Shown piece after piece: positions 13,651-23,577 of a stretch of DNA of 64,000 nucleotides. The notes below the pieces were generated by a model that saw only the letters and a program-made list of their open reading frames with translations, was not told where the DNA came from and ran no database searches. Numbering within the stretch: position 1 is the first letter of the stretch; each line of letters begins with the position of its first letter. Source of the DNA: Paenibacillus tyrphae (GTDB lineage: Bacteria; Bacillota; Bacilli; Paenibacillales; NBRC-103111); assembly GCF_024158745.1 (NCBI RefSeq), contig NZ_JAMZAW010000032.1, forward strand, positions 1 through 64,000. The letters are read 5' to 3'. The translations under genes were made by a program, and so were the position numbers.

Positions 13651-15927
13651 CTATTCGCCTATTTCATTTAACCGCCGAAGATCCGCTTCCAGCATCTCTT
13701 CCGTCACGGCGCCTTGGCTGAAAGCAGCAAGCACGCGCAGCGGCATATTCCTGACAAACTCCAGCATCATATCCGAACCGTCCGCTTCCAGCGCATGCAT
13801 CACCTTGTTCTCGCTGTACTTCCGAAGCATCTCGCGAAAGCTCGGCGATAGCCACGGATCGTCCAGCAAATCGCCTACGAGCGAGTTTCGGGTAACGGTC
13901 TTCTTTAGTCTGACGGTCGATTGCACGCGAACCGTCTCTTGAAGCACGAGCTCCGCCGACGATTTTCCGATTAAGATTTCAAAATCGCCGTTTTCCACAT
14001 GCCAGTCCTGCAGCTCGGGATTGTAGTAGGCGAATGCGCGCTTGTCCAATATGAACTCGACGGTCTTTTCCTCGCCGGGCGACAGCTCGATCTTTTCAAA
14101 CCCTTTGAGCTCTTTTTCCGGCCGGATCACGCTTGCTTCAACATCTCGCACATACAGCTGGACGATTTCTTTTCCGGGGAGTTCGCCCGTATTTCGGACA
14201 CGAACGCCGATGCGTACCGTCTCGGTATCCCGGATTTCCCGTTTGTCGACGGTCATGCCGGTATATTCGAATGTCGTATAGCTCAAGCCGTGCCCGAACG
14301 GAAACAAAGGCTCGATCTGCTTCGCATCGTAATAGCGGTAACCGACAAACAGCCCTTCCTTGTACTCCACCTTGTCCCCTTCGCCCGGGAAATTCAGATG
14401 GGAAGGATTATGGCTTAGTTGTTTCGGGAACGTTTCGGCCAGCTTGCCGCACGGATTCGCATCCCCGAACAGCAAATCCGCGATCGCGCCGCCCAGCGCC
14501 TGACCGCCCAGATAGCCTTCGAGCACGCCCTTCACGCGATCGATCCAGGGCATCTCGACCGGCGCGCCGTTGCTTAAAACTACGACCACATTGCCTTGCA
14601 CTTCCGCGACGGCCTCGATCAGCTTCCGGTGATTATCGGGAATCCGCAAATGCTGTCTGTCATACGCTTCGGATTCGTACCGTTCCGGCAGGCCTGCGAA
14701 AATGACCGCAGCCTTCGCTTGCGCCGCCGCCAGCTTCGCTTCCTGAAGCAAGCGATCGTCGATGTCGTCGCTTTCCAACGGATAGCCTTCGGCGTATACG
14801 ATGCTGGCTGCGGCCCCTGCCGTTCGGCGCATTTCTTCATAAATATCGTCCAATCGGGTCGGATTGATGTGGGAGCTTCCGCCGCCTTGATACCTCGGAT
14901 GTTTCGCCAACGCCCCGATCACGGCGATCGTCCCGTCCTTTTCCAGGGGCAGAATGCCGCCTTCATTTTTTAACAGCACCATACTTTCGCGCGCGACGGT
15001 TCTGGCCAGCGCATGATGGGCTTCCGCATCGAACGAAGCATGCTCCTTTTTCCGGTCGACCGCTTGGAAAACAACGCGCAATATTCGTTCCACGGCCTTG
15101 TCCAGCGCTTCCTCGGACAGCTTGCCGCTCTTCACCGCGTCTACGATTTTCCGGTCGCCAAGGCCGCTGCTAGACGGCATTTCCAGCTCCAATCCGGCGG
15201 CCAATCCCTTCGCCCGGTCGTTCACGGCCCCCCAGTCGGACACGACAAAGCCTTCATGTCCCCATTCTTCCTTCAAAATACGGGTCAGCAACTCCTCATG
15301 CTCCGAGCAATACTCGCCGTTGACCTTATTGTAGGCGCACATCACGGTCCAAGGCTGAGCCTGCTTGACCGCTCCTTCGAAGCTTGCCAAATAAATTTCC
15401 CGCAAGGTCCGTTCGTCCACGACCGCATCCACGGTCATTCTTCGATGCTCCTGGTTATTCACGGCAAAATGCTTAAGCGAGGTTCCTACACCTTGACTTT
15501 GAACGCCCTGGATATGATGAGCCGCCATTTCCGACGATAAATAAGGATCTTCCGAGAAATATTCAAAATTTCTGCCGCAAAGCGGCGAACGCTTGATGTT
15601 GGCGGCGGGTCCCAGCAGGATCGCAACGTCCTCGGCCTGACATTCTTCACCCAATGCGATACCTACTTGCTCCATCAGCTTGCGGTCCCACGAGCAGGCC
15701 AAGCCTGCCGCCGAAGGAAAGCAGGTCGCCGGTACGCTGTCGGCAAAGCCGAGGTGGTCCAAACCTCCCCGCTGCTTCCGGAGACCGTGAGGACCGTCCG
15801 TAAGCATAATCGACGGAATTCCGAGCCGTTCCACCGGCTTCGTTTGCCAGAAGTTCAAGCCGGAGCACAATCCGGCTTTCTCCTCTACGGTCATTTGCGC
15901 GATAAGCTGCCGTATATCTCTCTCCAT
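13651..15927 (-). CDS. GH3 beta-glycosidase
   Basis: About 758 residues, typical of cytoplasmic three-domain GH3 enzymes. The N-terminal barrel has MLTDGPHGLR, LLGPAANIKRSPLCGRNFEY, KHFAVNNQEHRR and CAYNKVNGEYCS; the nucleophile is Asp231 in VVSDWGA. The alpha/beta domain runs from about residue 330 (IAVIGALAKHPRYQGGGSS) and a C-terminal fibronectin-like domain follows LFPFGHGLSYT. No signal peptide. Start placed at ATG 15927 because GGGGAGG directly abuts the upstream ATG 15933 but is properly spaced for the second. It sits with GH30 and ABC importer genes, so it probably trims imported beta-linked oligosaccharides (xylosides or glucosides) to monosaccharides. Confidence 0.9.
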   Translation of the reverse strand: MERDIRQLIAQMTVEEKAGLCSGLNFWQTKPVERLGIPSIMLTDGPHGLRKQRGGLDHLGFADSVPATCFPSAAGLACSWDRKLMEQVGIALGEECQAEDVAILLGPAANIKRSPLCGRNFEYFSEDPYLSSEMAAHHIQGVQSQGVGTSLKHFAVNNQEHRRMTVDAVVDERTLREIYLASFEGAVKQAQPWTVMCAYNKVNGEYCSEHEELLTRILKEEWGHEGFVVSDWGAVNDRAKGLAAGLELEMPSSSGLGDRKIVDAVKSGKLSEEALDKAVERILRVVFQAVDRKKEHASFDAEAHHALARTVARESMVLLKNEGGILPLEKDGTIAVIGALAKHPRYQGGGSSHINPTRLDDIYEEMRRTAGAAASIVYAEGYPLESDDIDDRLLQEAKLAAAQAKAAVIFAGLPERYESEAYDRQHLRIPDNHRKLIEAVAEVQGNVVVVLSNGAPVEMPWIDRVKGVLEGYLGGQALGGAIADLLFGDANPCGKLAETFPKQLSHNPSHLNFPGEGDKVEYKEGLFVGYRYYDAKQIEPLFPFGHGLSYTTFEYTGMTVDKREIRDTETVRIGVRVRNTGELPGKEIVQLYVRDVEASVIRPEKELKGFEKIELSPGEEKTVEFILDKRAFAYYNPELQDWHVENGDFEILIGKSSAELVLQETVRVQSTVRLKKTVTRNSLVGDLLDDPWLSPSFREMLRKYSENKVMHALEADGSDMMLEFVRNMPLRVLAAFSQGAVTEEMLEADLRRLNEIGE

Positions 15928-15957
15928 TAGCATCCTCCCCTTACGACGAATCCGATA

Positions 15958-17292
15958 TCACAAAATAATCGTATTGAACGATTCCGGTGCAAGCTCAAAA
16001 GCTTGCGTGCGCGTTCCGTCACTTAGACGGAGTTTCCTCGATTCAGCGAACGGATTGGCCACGATCACCGCTTTTTGTCCGTTCGGCGCTGCAAAGGCAA
16101 GCGCGTTTCCGGCCCACGGGCCTCTTAACCCGATGCGCGACGAACCCGGAGCAACGAAATGCGAGAAATGCTTCATCACAAAAAACTCGGGATTGTACAT
16201 GGCCCGCTTGGCGGCAGGATCTGCCGTGATCATCGAATTTTGCTCCCAACCCCACGTGCTTCGCCCTTTCGGCTCCAGCACCATGTTCCAATAAATATAG
16301 CTGTTTACGCCGTTCACGAAATAATGCTGGTATAAATTAAATACATATTTCGCATAATCCCATGTATTCAGGCCGTCTCCGCATTCGTTTTCCGTCTGCA
16401 TGTAGCGTAACTCCGGATAGCTCTGCACGGTTCGTTGAATCGCATATTTGCCCGCCCATTGGTAACCGACGCCTTGAATATATTTGTAAGCTTCCGGATC
16501 GCTTAACACGGTATTTGCATAAGCATCGTAATCCGAAGTGGATTTCTGCAGCATTTCCTGCCACGGCTCCGGCGCATTGATTGTTCCCAGCCAAATTTCC
16601 GTCTCCAGTCCGTGCTCCTCGAAGGCCGGCCCTAGATAGTCGCGGATGAACTCGCGAAGCTGCTCTCCCGTCCAGACGCACGACGGGAATTTCTGGTCGG
16701 CGACCACTTCATTTTGCACATGAATCTGATGAATGGTGATGCCTTCCTGACGATACGCTTCCACAAACTTGACGAAATAAAGCGCATAAGCCTGTAAAAT
16801 GTCCTTTTCCCAACGCAGCGTTCCATAATTGTAGGCTTTGGGAGACTTCATCCAGGTCGGCGGACTCCACGGGGAAGCAAAAAATTTCAACTCCGGATTG
16901 TACGTTAACGCTTCTTTGATATAGGGAATCAAATACTGACGGTCCCGCTCGATAGAGAAATGCTCCATCGCCAAATCTCCGTCCGTCTCGTTCAGACTGT
17001 ACCATTCGAGCGCGTAATCGCTGGCGCCGATCGGCAGACGGCAGATGCCGAGCTTCAGCTCTCCTTCGGGGTGAAATAAGGAGTGAAGCACGCGTCCCCG
17101 TTCTTCGGGCGTCAAGTGGCTTAACGCCGTAAAGCCCAATTCGTTAAAGCAGCCTCCAAAGCCCTCTACCGATTGAAAAATTTCGCCGGTAATCGTGAGG
17201 TTGGCGTCGCCTCCGGCTTGACCGGAGACCGGTTTTTCCGTCCAACAAGCGTCTTTCGTGCTTGAAATCCAGCGAATATCGCGATTGCCCAT
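15958..17292 (-). CDS. GH30 glycoside hydrolase
   Basis: A 444-residue GH30 enzyme: VEGFGGCFNE (start of the barrel), KFFASPWSPPTWMK, acid/base Glu195 in IHVQNE, nucleophile Glu301 in MQTEN, and a C-terminal beta domain. GH30 includes glucosylceramidases, beta-1,6-glucanases, beta-xylosidases and xylanases; subgroup cannot be fixed here, but a neighbouring xylose locus favours a xylo- or gluco-oligosaccharide substrate. No signal peptide, so it acts inside the cell. AGGAGGGTTTACTTC precedes the ATG. 30 bases separate it from GH3. Confidence 0.88.
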   Translation of the reverse strand: MGNRDIRWISSTKDACWTEKPVSGQAGGDANLTITGEIFQSVEGFGGCFNELGFTALSHLTPEERGRVLHSLFHPEGELKLGICRLPIGASDYALEWYSLNETDGDLAMEHFSIERDRQYLIPYIKEALTYNPELKFFASPWSPPTWMKSPKAYNYGTLRWEKDILQAYALYFVKFVEAYRQEGITIHQIHVQNEVVADQKFPSCVWTGEQLREFIRDYLGPAFEEHGLETEIWLGTINAPEPWQEMLQKSTSDYDAYANTVLSDPEAYKYIQGVGYQWAGKYAIQRTVQSYPELRYMQTENECGDGLNTWDYAKYVFNLYQHYFVNGVNSYIYWNMVLEPKGRSTWGWEQNSMITADPAAKRAMYNPEFFVMKHFSHFVAPGSSRIGLRGPWAGNALAFAAPNGQKAVIVANPFAESRKLRLSDGTRTQAFELAPESFNTIIL

Positions 17293-17338
17293 GAAGTAAA
17301 CCCTCCTATGTTTCTCTCTATGCGTAACTCATAACCCG

Positions 17339-18163
17339 TTACCCTTTTACGGCTCCGTCCGTAATCCCTTGAATGATCCAGCGCTGGAAAATGGCAAAAA
17401 AGACGACGATCGGGATCGAAGACAAAATCAAGGAAGCCAGAATCAAACCCCATTCCCTGCTGTACTTGCCGAAAAACATGTTGATCGTCAAAACGAGCGT
17501 ATAATTGCGAAAATCGGTAAGCAGCAGCACCGGAAGCAGGAAGTCGTTCCACAGCCAAAGCATGTTTAAAATCACAATCGTAAACGTAATCGGCAGCAAC
17601 AGCGGAAAAATGATCGTAAAATACGTCCTGAACTCGCCACAGCCGTCGATTTGAGCCGATTCGTCCAGCTCGCGCGGAATGCCTTTCACAAATCCGTGGT
17701 ACAAAAAAATAGCCATATTGATGCCTAGTCCCGCACATACGATCCCAAGCCCCAGCGGCGAACCTTGCAGCCCCAGCCCTTTGGCCATTTTGGTCAAGGT
17801 GACCATGATCGTTTGGAAAGGAATCAGCATCGAAGCGACAAACAGCATAAACACAAAATTGCTTAGTCTGCCCCGCGTCCGGGAAAGCTTATATCCGGCC
17901 AAAGAGCTGAAAAAGACGATTCCCGTAATCCCCGTTACCGTGACCACGACGGTATTCCATGCGCTTCGGAGCATGTTCGCTTTCTTGAACGCCTGAACGT
18001 AGTTGTCAAATTGCGGACTAGCGGGGAAGCTTAAGACGGAACGGTACATATCGCCCGGCGTTTTCAAGGAATTGATGATCGCCATATAGATCGGGAAAAG
18101 AAAGTAGACCGCCAGCAAGGACAGCACGACGAGCGATAAAACGGAATACATGCGCCTGGTCAC
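17339..18163 (-). CDS. Sugar ABC transporter permease (MalG-like)
   Basis: A 274-residue CUT1 inner-membrane permease with six helices. The EAA loop, ELDESAQIDGCGEFRTYFTI, docks the ATPase. It starts at GTG overlapping the stop of the other permease (GTGA) with GGGAGG upstream, so the two are coupled. No ATPase gene is encoded here, so a shared MsmX-type ATPase elsewhere must drive import, as is usual in this group. Confidence 0.9.
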   Translation of the reverse strand: MTRRMYSVLSLVVLSLLAVYFLFPIYMAIINSLKTPGDMYRSVLSFPASPQFDNYVQAFKKANMLRSAWNTVVVTVTGITGIVFFSSLAGYKLSRTRGRLSNFVFMLFVASMLIPFQTIMVTLTKMAKGLGLQGSPLGLGIVCAGLGINMAIFLYHGFVKGIPRELDESAQIDGCGEFRTYFTIIFPLLLPITFTIVILNMLWLWNDFLLPVLLLTDFRNYTLVLTINMFFGKYSREWGLILASLILSSIPIVVFFAIFQRWIIQGITDGAVKG

Positions 18164-19044
18164 GCTTCCACCTCCCGTTTCTTCATCACCGACACTTGCA
18201 CGAGCGTAATGACCAAAATAATCAAAAAGAGGATGATCGCCTTGGCGCTAGCATAACCGTATCGGTAGTTGCGCTGATAAGCCTCCTCCAAAATATTCAT
18301 CGTGATCACCTGCGTAGCCCGGGCCGGACCTCCTCCGGTCAACGCAAAGATGAGGTCATACACTTTGAACGAACTGTTCAAAGTCAGGAAAATGCAGATC
18401 GTCAGCGCGTGAGTGATTAAAGGCAGTGTAATGTACCGAAGCATATGATATGGCTTGGCTCCGTCAATGATGGCCGCTTCCTTCAAATGCTGCGGTATGC
18501 CCTGGATGGCGGACATATAAATAATCATCAGGGTGCCTACGCCGCCCCATACGGAAACGAGCATGATGCTCCAGAACGAAACGTTCGGGTCGCCGAGCCA
18601 GGATTGACCGAGAAATTTTAAAGCGGCATATTCGGACAGGGCGGGCATCACTTTTGTAAACACGAACACCCACATGAACGTACTGATAATGACGCTGAGC
18701 ATATTGGGCATGAAAAAGACCGTTCGAAAAAATCCCTTCGCTCTTTTTTGTGATTCAATCAGTAGAGCGAGCAGCAGGGCCAGGGCGTTCTGAAGCACTA
18801 CCGCAAACACGACATACTTGGCGGTAAATAAAATCGCCGTTCTGAAGTTGGCATCGTCGCGAACGGCTTCAACGAAATTTTGGAGCCCCACGAAGCTGTA
18901 CGACTTATTCAAGCCGTCCCAATTCGTGAAGCTGTAGTAAGAGCCTTGTAGTACTGGGATAACCAAGAAAATGACATATAGAATAAAAGCAGGCAGTACG
19001 AACAAAATCAGAGAAGTCGTTGCTTTGGACGGGCGTTTCAGCAT
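18160..19044 (-). CDS. Sugar ABC transporter permease (MalF-like)
   Basis: About 294 residues and six helices; EAA loop LKEAAIIDGAKPYHMLRYIT. It partners the following permease to form the channel of a CUT1 oligosaccharide importer. ATG at 19044 is preferred to the in-frame TTG at 19053 because GAAGGAGGG would lie only two bases from the TTG. A 14-bp perfect stem-loop separates it from the binding-protein gene. Confidence 0.88.
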   Translation of the reverse strand: MLKRPSKATTSLILFVLPAFILYVIFLVIPVLQGSYYSFTNWDGLNKSYSFVGLQNFVEAVRDDANFRTAILFTAKYVVFAVVLQNALALLLALLIESQKRAKGFFRTVFFMPNMLSVIISTFMWVFVFTKVMPALSEYAALKFLGQSWLGDPNVSFWSIMLVSVWGGVGTLMIIYMSAIQGIPQHLKEAAIIDGAKPYHMLRYITLPLITHALTICIFLTLNSSFKVYDLIFALTGGGPARATQVITMNILEEAYQRNYRYGYASAKAIILFLIILVITLVQVSVMKKREVEA

Positions 19045-19069
19045 GATGTTCAATCCCTCCTTCGGGGAA

Positions 19070-19119
19070 GTCGCGCCCTGTTCTCAGCTGAACGGTTGGC
19101 TGCGGGAACAGGGCGCGAC
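19070..19119 (-). terminator. Intra-operon stem-loop after binding-protein gene
   Basis: GTCGCGCCCTGTTC (19070-19083) is perfectly complementary to GAACAGGGCGCGAC (19106-19119). There is no T tract, so it more likely stabilises the 3' end of the binding-protein mRNA, giving more of that protein than of the permeases, than fully terminates. Confidence 0.55.
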
Positions 19120-19135
19120 GCTCTCTTTCGGACAC

Positions 19136-20446
19136 TTATTTTTTATTGGCGGCCGCGTTGGCATCCTTCCAGGTTTTATCCAGATCCTTGATGACGTCTT
19201 CTTTGGACATCTTTTTGCTGAAGTAGGCCTGCAGCGCTTTGCCCCCTTCATCTTTAACCGCAGAAGGAATCGACGGATCCTTGTAGGATTTCCCTTTGCT
19301 CACATAGCTCGAAGCTTCCTCCACCCAAGGGTAAGGCTTGAAGGTATGGGTTTTGGAGACCGGATTGAACTTCAGGCTTTGATAAAGCTCGTTCGACGCT
19401 TGATCGTCCAAAATATAGTTCAGCAAGTCCAGCGACACCTCTTTATTTTTGCCGTTCGGAGCCATCGCCAAGGAGGTGGATACGGATACATTAATCATCG
19501 TCGCATTCGGATCGTCATTGATCGGCAGCGGCGCGACCCCAAAATCGAGCTTGTCGTTGACCTTCAGAATGCTGTCGGAATCCCATGGCCCTTGCACCCA
19601 CATGGCGGCCTTGCCGCTCGCGAACTCGGCGGCCCCGTCATCGTTGCCGATTTCAAAAGCGCGGTCCGTTCCATTCGCGTTCACAAGGTCGATAATGTCG
19701 AACATCTCCTTGATCTCCGCGAAGCTGCCCTGTCCCTTGTTCATGTTGTCGATAAAGTCTTTGTGGCTCGTATTGACCAATCCGCCGATCGTAAGCGAAA
19801 GGAACAGCTGCGGAATCCAGCCTTCTTTGTAGCTGAGAAGAAATGGCTTAACGTTATTGTCTTTCAGCTTCTGTGTAACCGCCTTCATTTCCGAGAGCGT
19901 GGCAGGCGGCTTCAGTCCCAAATCGTTGAATATTTTTTTGTTGTAGAGGTATCCCCATTCCAGGCTTTCCATCGGAACCGCCACCACTTTATTGTCAATC
20001 GAAACGATGGGCTTGATCCCGTCGCTCAGCTTGCTTGCCAGCGGCTGGCTGGATAAATCCGACAAATAGCCGGCTTTGTAATAATCCGGAATCTCGTTCA
20101 CCGCATGGATGGAAAAGATGTCCGGCACATCTCCGGTAGCGAGCCGGGTTTTCAAAATTTGCGGGGCATTCTCCGCCCCCGGATACTCGGAGTTAATCGA
20201 GACCTCGATATTTTTCTCTTTCTTTTCCTTCTCGGCAAACTGTGCAAAGTACTTGTCGAATTGATCGCGGAAACGGTCCAGGCCCCCGAGGAAAATTTTC
20301 AGCTCGACCTTTTTCGGTGCCCCCGCGGCTTGGTTCCCCTGCGCTCCCGAACCGCCGGCGTTATCGCCGCTTCCTCCGCCCGATGAACAAGCGACTGTAG
20401 ACCCCAGCATGAGAATAGCTGCTGCTGTTGTAAGTGCTTTCTTCAT
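19136..20446 (-). CDS. Sugar ABC transporter substrate-binding lipoprotein
   Basis: About 436 residues with a lipoprotein signal: MKKALTTAAAILMLGSTVAC, Cys20 being lipidated, then a Gly/Ser/Asn-rich linker. The rest is an extracellular solute-binding protein family 1 fold (GDVPDIFSIHAVNEIPDYYK, FASGKAAMWVQGPWD, APNGKNKEVSLDLLNYIL). GGGAGGATACAAGCA precedes the ATG at 20446. First gene of the transport operon, downstream of the YesN/YesM pair; it captures the oligosaccharide that GH30/GH3 later degrade. Confidence 0.9.
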   Translation of the reverse strand: MKKALTTAAAILMLGSTVACSSGGGSGDNAGGSGAQGNQAAGAPKKVELKIFLGGLDRFRDQFDKYFAQFAEKEKKEKNIEVSINSEYPGAENAPQILKTRLATGDVPDIFSIHAVNEIPDYYKAGYLSDLSSQPLASKLSDGIKPIVSIDNKVVAVPMESLEWGYLYNKKIFNDLGLKPPATLSEMKAVTQKLKDNNVKPFLLSYKEGWIPQLFLSLTIGGLVNTSHKDFIDNMNKGQGSFAEIKEMFDIIDLVNANGTDRAFEIGNDDGAAEFASGKAAMWVQGPWDSDSILKVNDKLDFGVAPLPINDDPNATMINVSVSTSLAMAPNGKNKEVSLDLLNYILDDQASNELYQSLKFNPVSKTHTFKPYPWVEEASSYVSKGKSYKDPSIPSAVKDEGGKALQAYFSKKMSKEDVIKDLDKTWKDANAAANKK

Positions 20447-20556
20447 TGCTTGTATCCTCCCTTTTTCATGATTGGCGCTTACGTGTTTAGTATAATCGGG
20501 AGTGCGCCCCGGGCGCATTGGACCGGATTTGCGTCATGGACTGGACGATATTGATA

Positions 20557-21627
20557 TTAGGCTTGTGGCTCCTGCCGGACTTGATTGGGGGTATTCCCGG
20601 TTACTTTTTTGAACAGGCGGTGAAAATAAGTGATATCCGAATAGCCTACGGCTTCCGCTGCGCTTTTAATGGAATTGGCCGGATCTAGCAGCAGTTGCTT
20701 TGCTTTCTCCATCCGTTTGGAAATGATGTAATCCACGACCGTCGAGCCGGTTTCCTGCTTGAACGTCCGGGACAGATGCTCCTTGCTGACGAAAAATCGG
20801 CCGGCAACCGATTCCAGGGTGATCGATTCCGCGAAGGAAACGTCGATATACCGCCTGACTTCGTCAATGTCGATCCGATTCTTGCTTCTTCTCCGGTGAA
20901 TCCATTGCTCCAGCACAGCAGCGTACGCGGCGGACAACACCTCGATCCACTGTGGCAGAGGCGTATCGTCCGAAACGTAAAAATTATTGGCGCATGCCGG
21001 AATCGCGAACGCCGCATCCGTTCCCGCCATGGACGCCTGTTCCTCGAGCAATAAGAGGAATTGCTTGTACAACGTATTGTTAAAGCCGGGCTGGAACGGT
21101 TCCCGGGCTCTCAATACTTGCTCCAATTCCTTGAACCGGCCCTGCACGGCCTCTACCTGCATGCCCTGAAAATGGCCTGAAATGATCCGCTTATACTCCG
21201 TGATGATCTTCAGCATTGGTTTATCCAGCGGCTGCACGGTATGAAGCCCCCGGGCGATCCGCCATTCCCGGACGGCCTTCTCCAGCGCCATGTTCAGCTC
21301 TTCCGGGTGGATCGGCTTCAAAATATATTCATCCACTTTGGATAGTATTGCCTGCTTGGTATAAGAAAAATCGTCATAGCCGCTGATCACAATTTTGCGG
21401 ATAAACGGGTAGTCCTCCGTCAGCTTCTGCAAAAGCTGGACCCCGTTCATCCCGCGCATCTTCATGTCCGTAATGACAATTTCCGGGCTAATTTCATCGA
21501 TGATTTTCAACGCGCTCAAGCCGTCCTCCGCTTCCTCGACCCGATCGATGCCGAAACGCGCCCAGTCGGCCAGCTGCCGAATGCTGCTTCGCGTCCAAAA
21601 TTCGTCGTCAATAACGACAGCCTTCAT
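20557..21627 (-). CDS. YesN-type response regulator (REC + AraC)
   Basis: A 356-residue regulator: receiver domain with acidic pocket DDE at 7-9 and phospho-acceptor Asp54 (VITDMKM), a middle linker, and a C-terminal AraC DNA-binding domain (ITLESVAGRFFVSKEHLSRT and IKSAAEAVGYSDITYFHRLF). Its ATG overlaps the stop of the kinase gene (ATGA). It likely activates the ABC importer and glycosidase genes when the partner kinase senses oligosaccharide outside the cell. Confidence 0.9.
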   Translation of the reverse strand: MKAVVIDDEFWTRSSIRQLADWARFGIDRVEEAEDGLSALKIIDEISPEIVITDMKMRGMNGVQLLQKLTEDYPFIRKIVISGYDDFSYTKQAILSKVDEYILKPIHPEELNMALEKAVREWRIARGLHTVQPLDKPMLKIITEYKRIISGHFQGMQVEAVQGRFKELEQVLRAREPFQPGFNNTLYKQFLLLLEEQASMAGTDAAFAIPACANNFYVSDDTPLPQWIEVLSAAYAAVLEQWIHRRRSKNRIDIDEVRRYIDVSFAESITLESVAGRFFVSKEHLSRTFKQETGSTVVDYIISKRMEKAKQLLLDPANSIKSAAEAVGYSDITYFHRLFKKVTGNTPNQVRQEPQA

Positions 21628-23408
21628 ACGGCTTCCTCCTCTCCCTGCTGCGGGACAGCCGGAATAACGACTTTGACCGTCGTACCCGCTCCTGCCCTGC
21701 TATCGATAAACAATCCGTACTCTTCCCCGAAAATAAGCTTGATTCGGGAATGCACATTGCCGAGGCCCAGGCTCTCGCCCAGCTCCCGGTCTTCCGATTC
21801 GTCGTTCAACCGGCTGCGCAGCTCTTCCAGCCGCGTTTCCTCCATGCCAACACCGTTATCTTCAATGCTGATCTCGATTTCATCCAGCACCTTCTGCGCC
21901 GTAATCGTGATGGACCATTCCGCCATTTTCCCCTCAAGCCCGTGAACAAAACAGTTCTCGACGATGGGCTGCAGGGAGAACTTCGGAATCTGACAGGACC
22001 GGCACTCGTCATCGACATCCAGATGAATGCGGATCATGCTCTGAAAGCGCAATTTTTGAATCTGCAAGTAATTGCTCACGTGCTCCAGCTCATCCGCGAC
22101 CGTGACCAAGTCCGACTTCATTCGGATCGTATAGCGGAACAAATCGCTAATCGCTCGAATATGCTCGTAAATTTCGGGTACGTTCCGCGAGATGGCGATC
22201 CCGCCTATGGCTTGCAGCGCATTTTGCAGAAAATGCGGATTGATCTGCGCCTGCATCGCTTTCAGTTGCGCCGTCCGCTTCTCGATCTTGCTTTTGTATT
22301 CGATCTGGATCAGCTCTTTGATTCGCTGAAGCATGGAATTAAATCGTCGCTCCAGGGTGCCGATTTCATCGCTGCGTATGTCGCTGACACTGACGTCGAA
22401 GTTTTGGAATTCCACTGCTTTCATCGATTTCGTCAGCCGGATGATCGGTTTCGTCGTGTAATAGGCGGTCAAGATCGCGGCCATGATCGCCAGCACAATA
22501 AATATAACAGCAGTGAAGAAGCTGAAGCTCAGCGTCGACGAAGCGCCTTTCGTCAAATAATTCATCGGAATAAACTTAACGATTCGGAGCTGGCCCGATA
22601 CGGCGGGCTGGTAAAAGATTAACCCCTGTTTCAGCTCCATGTGTCCGGGCCCGTCCGAATTCGCGGCAGCCTTCTTCAATACTTCATCGGGCAGAGCCTC
22701 TTGCTGCGAATTCGCATAAGGGTTATACATCATATTTCCTTGATTGTCCAAAATCATCACTTGGCTATTCGGTTCGGAATGGATCATGTCCAGCACGCTG
22801 TTCATCATATTCCAACGGACATCCAGGGATATCCCGCCAAGAACCTCCCGATTCTCAAACCGGTTCATCGTACGTACTAGGGTAAAATTATTATGTGCCG
22901 CATGCATCACCCTGTTAACGCTTTCAAACGATTGATCCAAATCCCCCCAATTTCCGAAGGGAGCATGGAGCTGCCCGGTTGAACTCACCGCATCTTTATC
23001 GACGACAAATAAACGGTGCTTGGACTTCAAATAAAGCGAAATCCGCACAATATTTTTATTATTGGCGATATACAAGGATCTCAGCTTCTCTTGAATATAG
23101 GAGTCCGCCGCATCCGGGCTATTCACGCCGTTATCCGATCGCCAGATTCCGTTTGGAAACAGGTTATTGTCAAGCAGAAGGGAATAGCTCACCGCCTGCA
23201 GCTGATCGAATTTTTCATCCAAATATTTCGCCGCCCAGTCCATTCTGGATTCGTTGGAGCGGATCACTTCCAGGCTCAAAGATTGCTTGGTCGTATTCGC
23301 CGCAAAAAGGGTGACCAGGATTAACGGCATAATCGCAATCGTCACCATCAAAAGCATCAGCTTGTACCTCAGGCTCTTCTGAAAACGATGGAAGAGTCGC
23401 TTCATCAT
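21624..23408 (-). CDS. YesM-type sensor histidine kinase
   Basis: About 594 residues: membrane helix ~12-35, an extracellular sensor of roughly 250 residues, a second helix near 290-312, a HAMP linker, then a His_kinase domain with phospho-site His392 in INPHFLQN and an ATPase domain (ENCFVHG, EDNGVGM, GLGNVHSRI). Start placed at ATG 23408, 8 bases after GGGAGG. It pairs with the following YesN-type regulator; the ligand is unknown but the context points to a plant-derived oligosaccharide. Confidence 0.9.
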   Translation of the reverse strand: MMKRLFHRFQKSLRYKLMLLMVTIAIMPLILVTLFAANTTKQSLSLEVIRSNESRMDWAAKYLDEKFDQLQAVSYSLLLDNNLFPNGIWRSDNGVNSPDAADSYIQEKLRSLYIANNKNIVRISLYLKSKHRLFVVDKDAVSSTGQLHAPFGNWGDLDQSFESVNRVMHAAHNNFTLVRTMNRFENREVLGGISLDVRWNMMNSVLDMIHSEPNSQVMILDNQGNMMYNPYANSQQEALPDEVLKKAAANSDGPGHMELKQGLIFYQPAVSGQLRIVKFIPMNYLTKGASSTLSFSFFTAVIFIVLAIMAAILTAYYTTKPIIRLTKSMKAVEFQNFDVSVSDIRSDEIGTLERRFNSMLQRIKELIQIEYKSKIEKRTAQLKAMQAQINPHFLQNALQAIGGIAISRNVPEIYEHIRAISDLFRYTIRMKSDLVTVADELEHVSNYLQIQKLRFQSMIRIHLDVDDECRSCQIPKFSLQPIVENCFVHGLEGKMAEWSITITAQKVLDEIEISIEDNGVGMEETRLEELRSRLNDESEDRELGESLGLGNVHSRIKLIFGEEYGLFIDSRAGAGTTVKVVIPAVPQQGEEEAV

Positions 23409-23521
23409 GGTGCCGGCCTCCCATAAAATCAAATGTCCGCCTTTATTGTAGCAGATTCATTCCGTACCGGCAGCAAAGCGATAAAAATTGTTTATCGGCC
23501 CATAGTTTTCCAAATGAAAAA

Positions 23522-23556
23522 GGGCAAGCCGAATGCCAATTCGTCCGCCCTTTTTT
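23522..23556. terminator. Bidirectional terminator after xylB
   Basis: GGGC and CGAAT arms pair with ATTCG and GCCC across 23522-23550, with T runs on both sides (seven T on plus, five on minus). Confidence 0.65.
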
Positions 23557-23577
23557 TGCAGTTGTATGATGCTTTGG

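Noticed and set aside
18971..20056. Plus-strand frame of 361 codons opposite the binding-protein gene
   Set aside because: Arg/His-rich composition typical of antisense to GC-biased codons; the minus-strand lipoprotein gene is clear.
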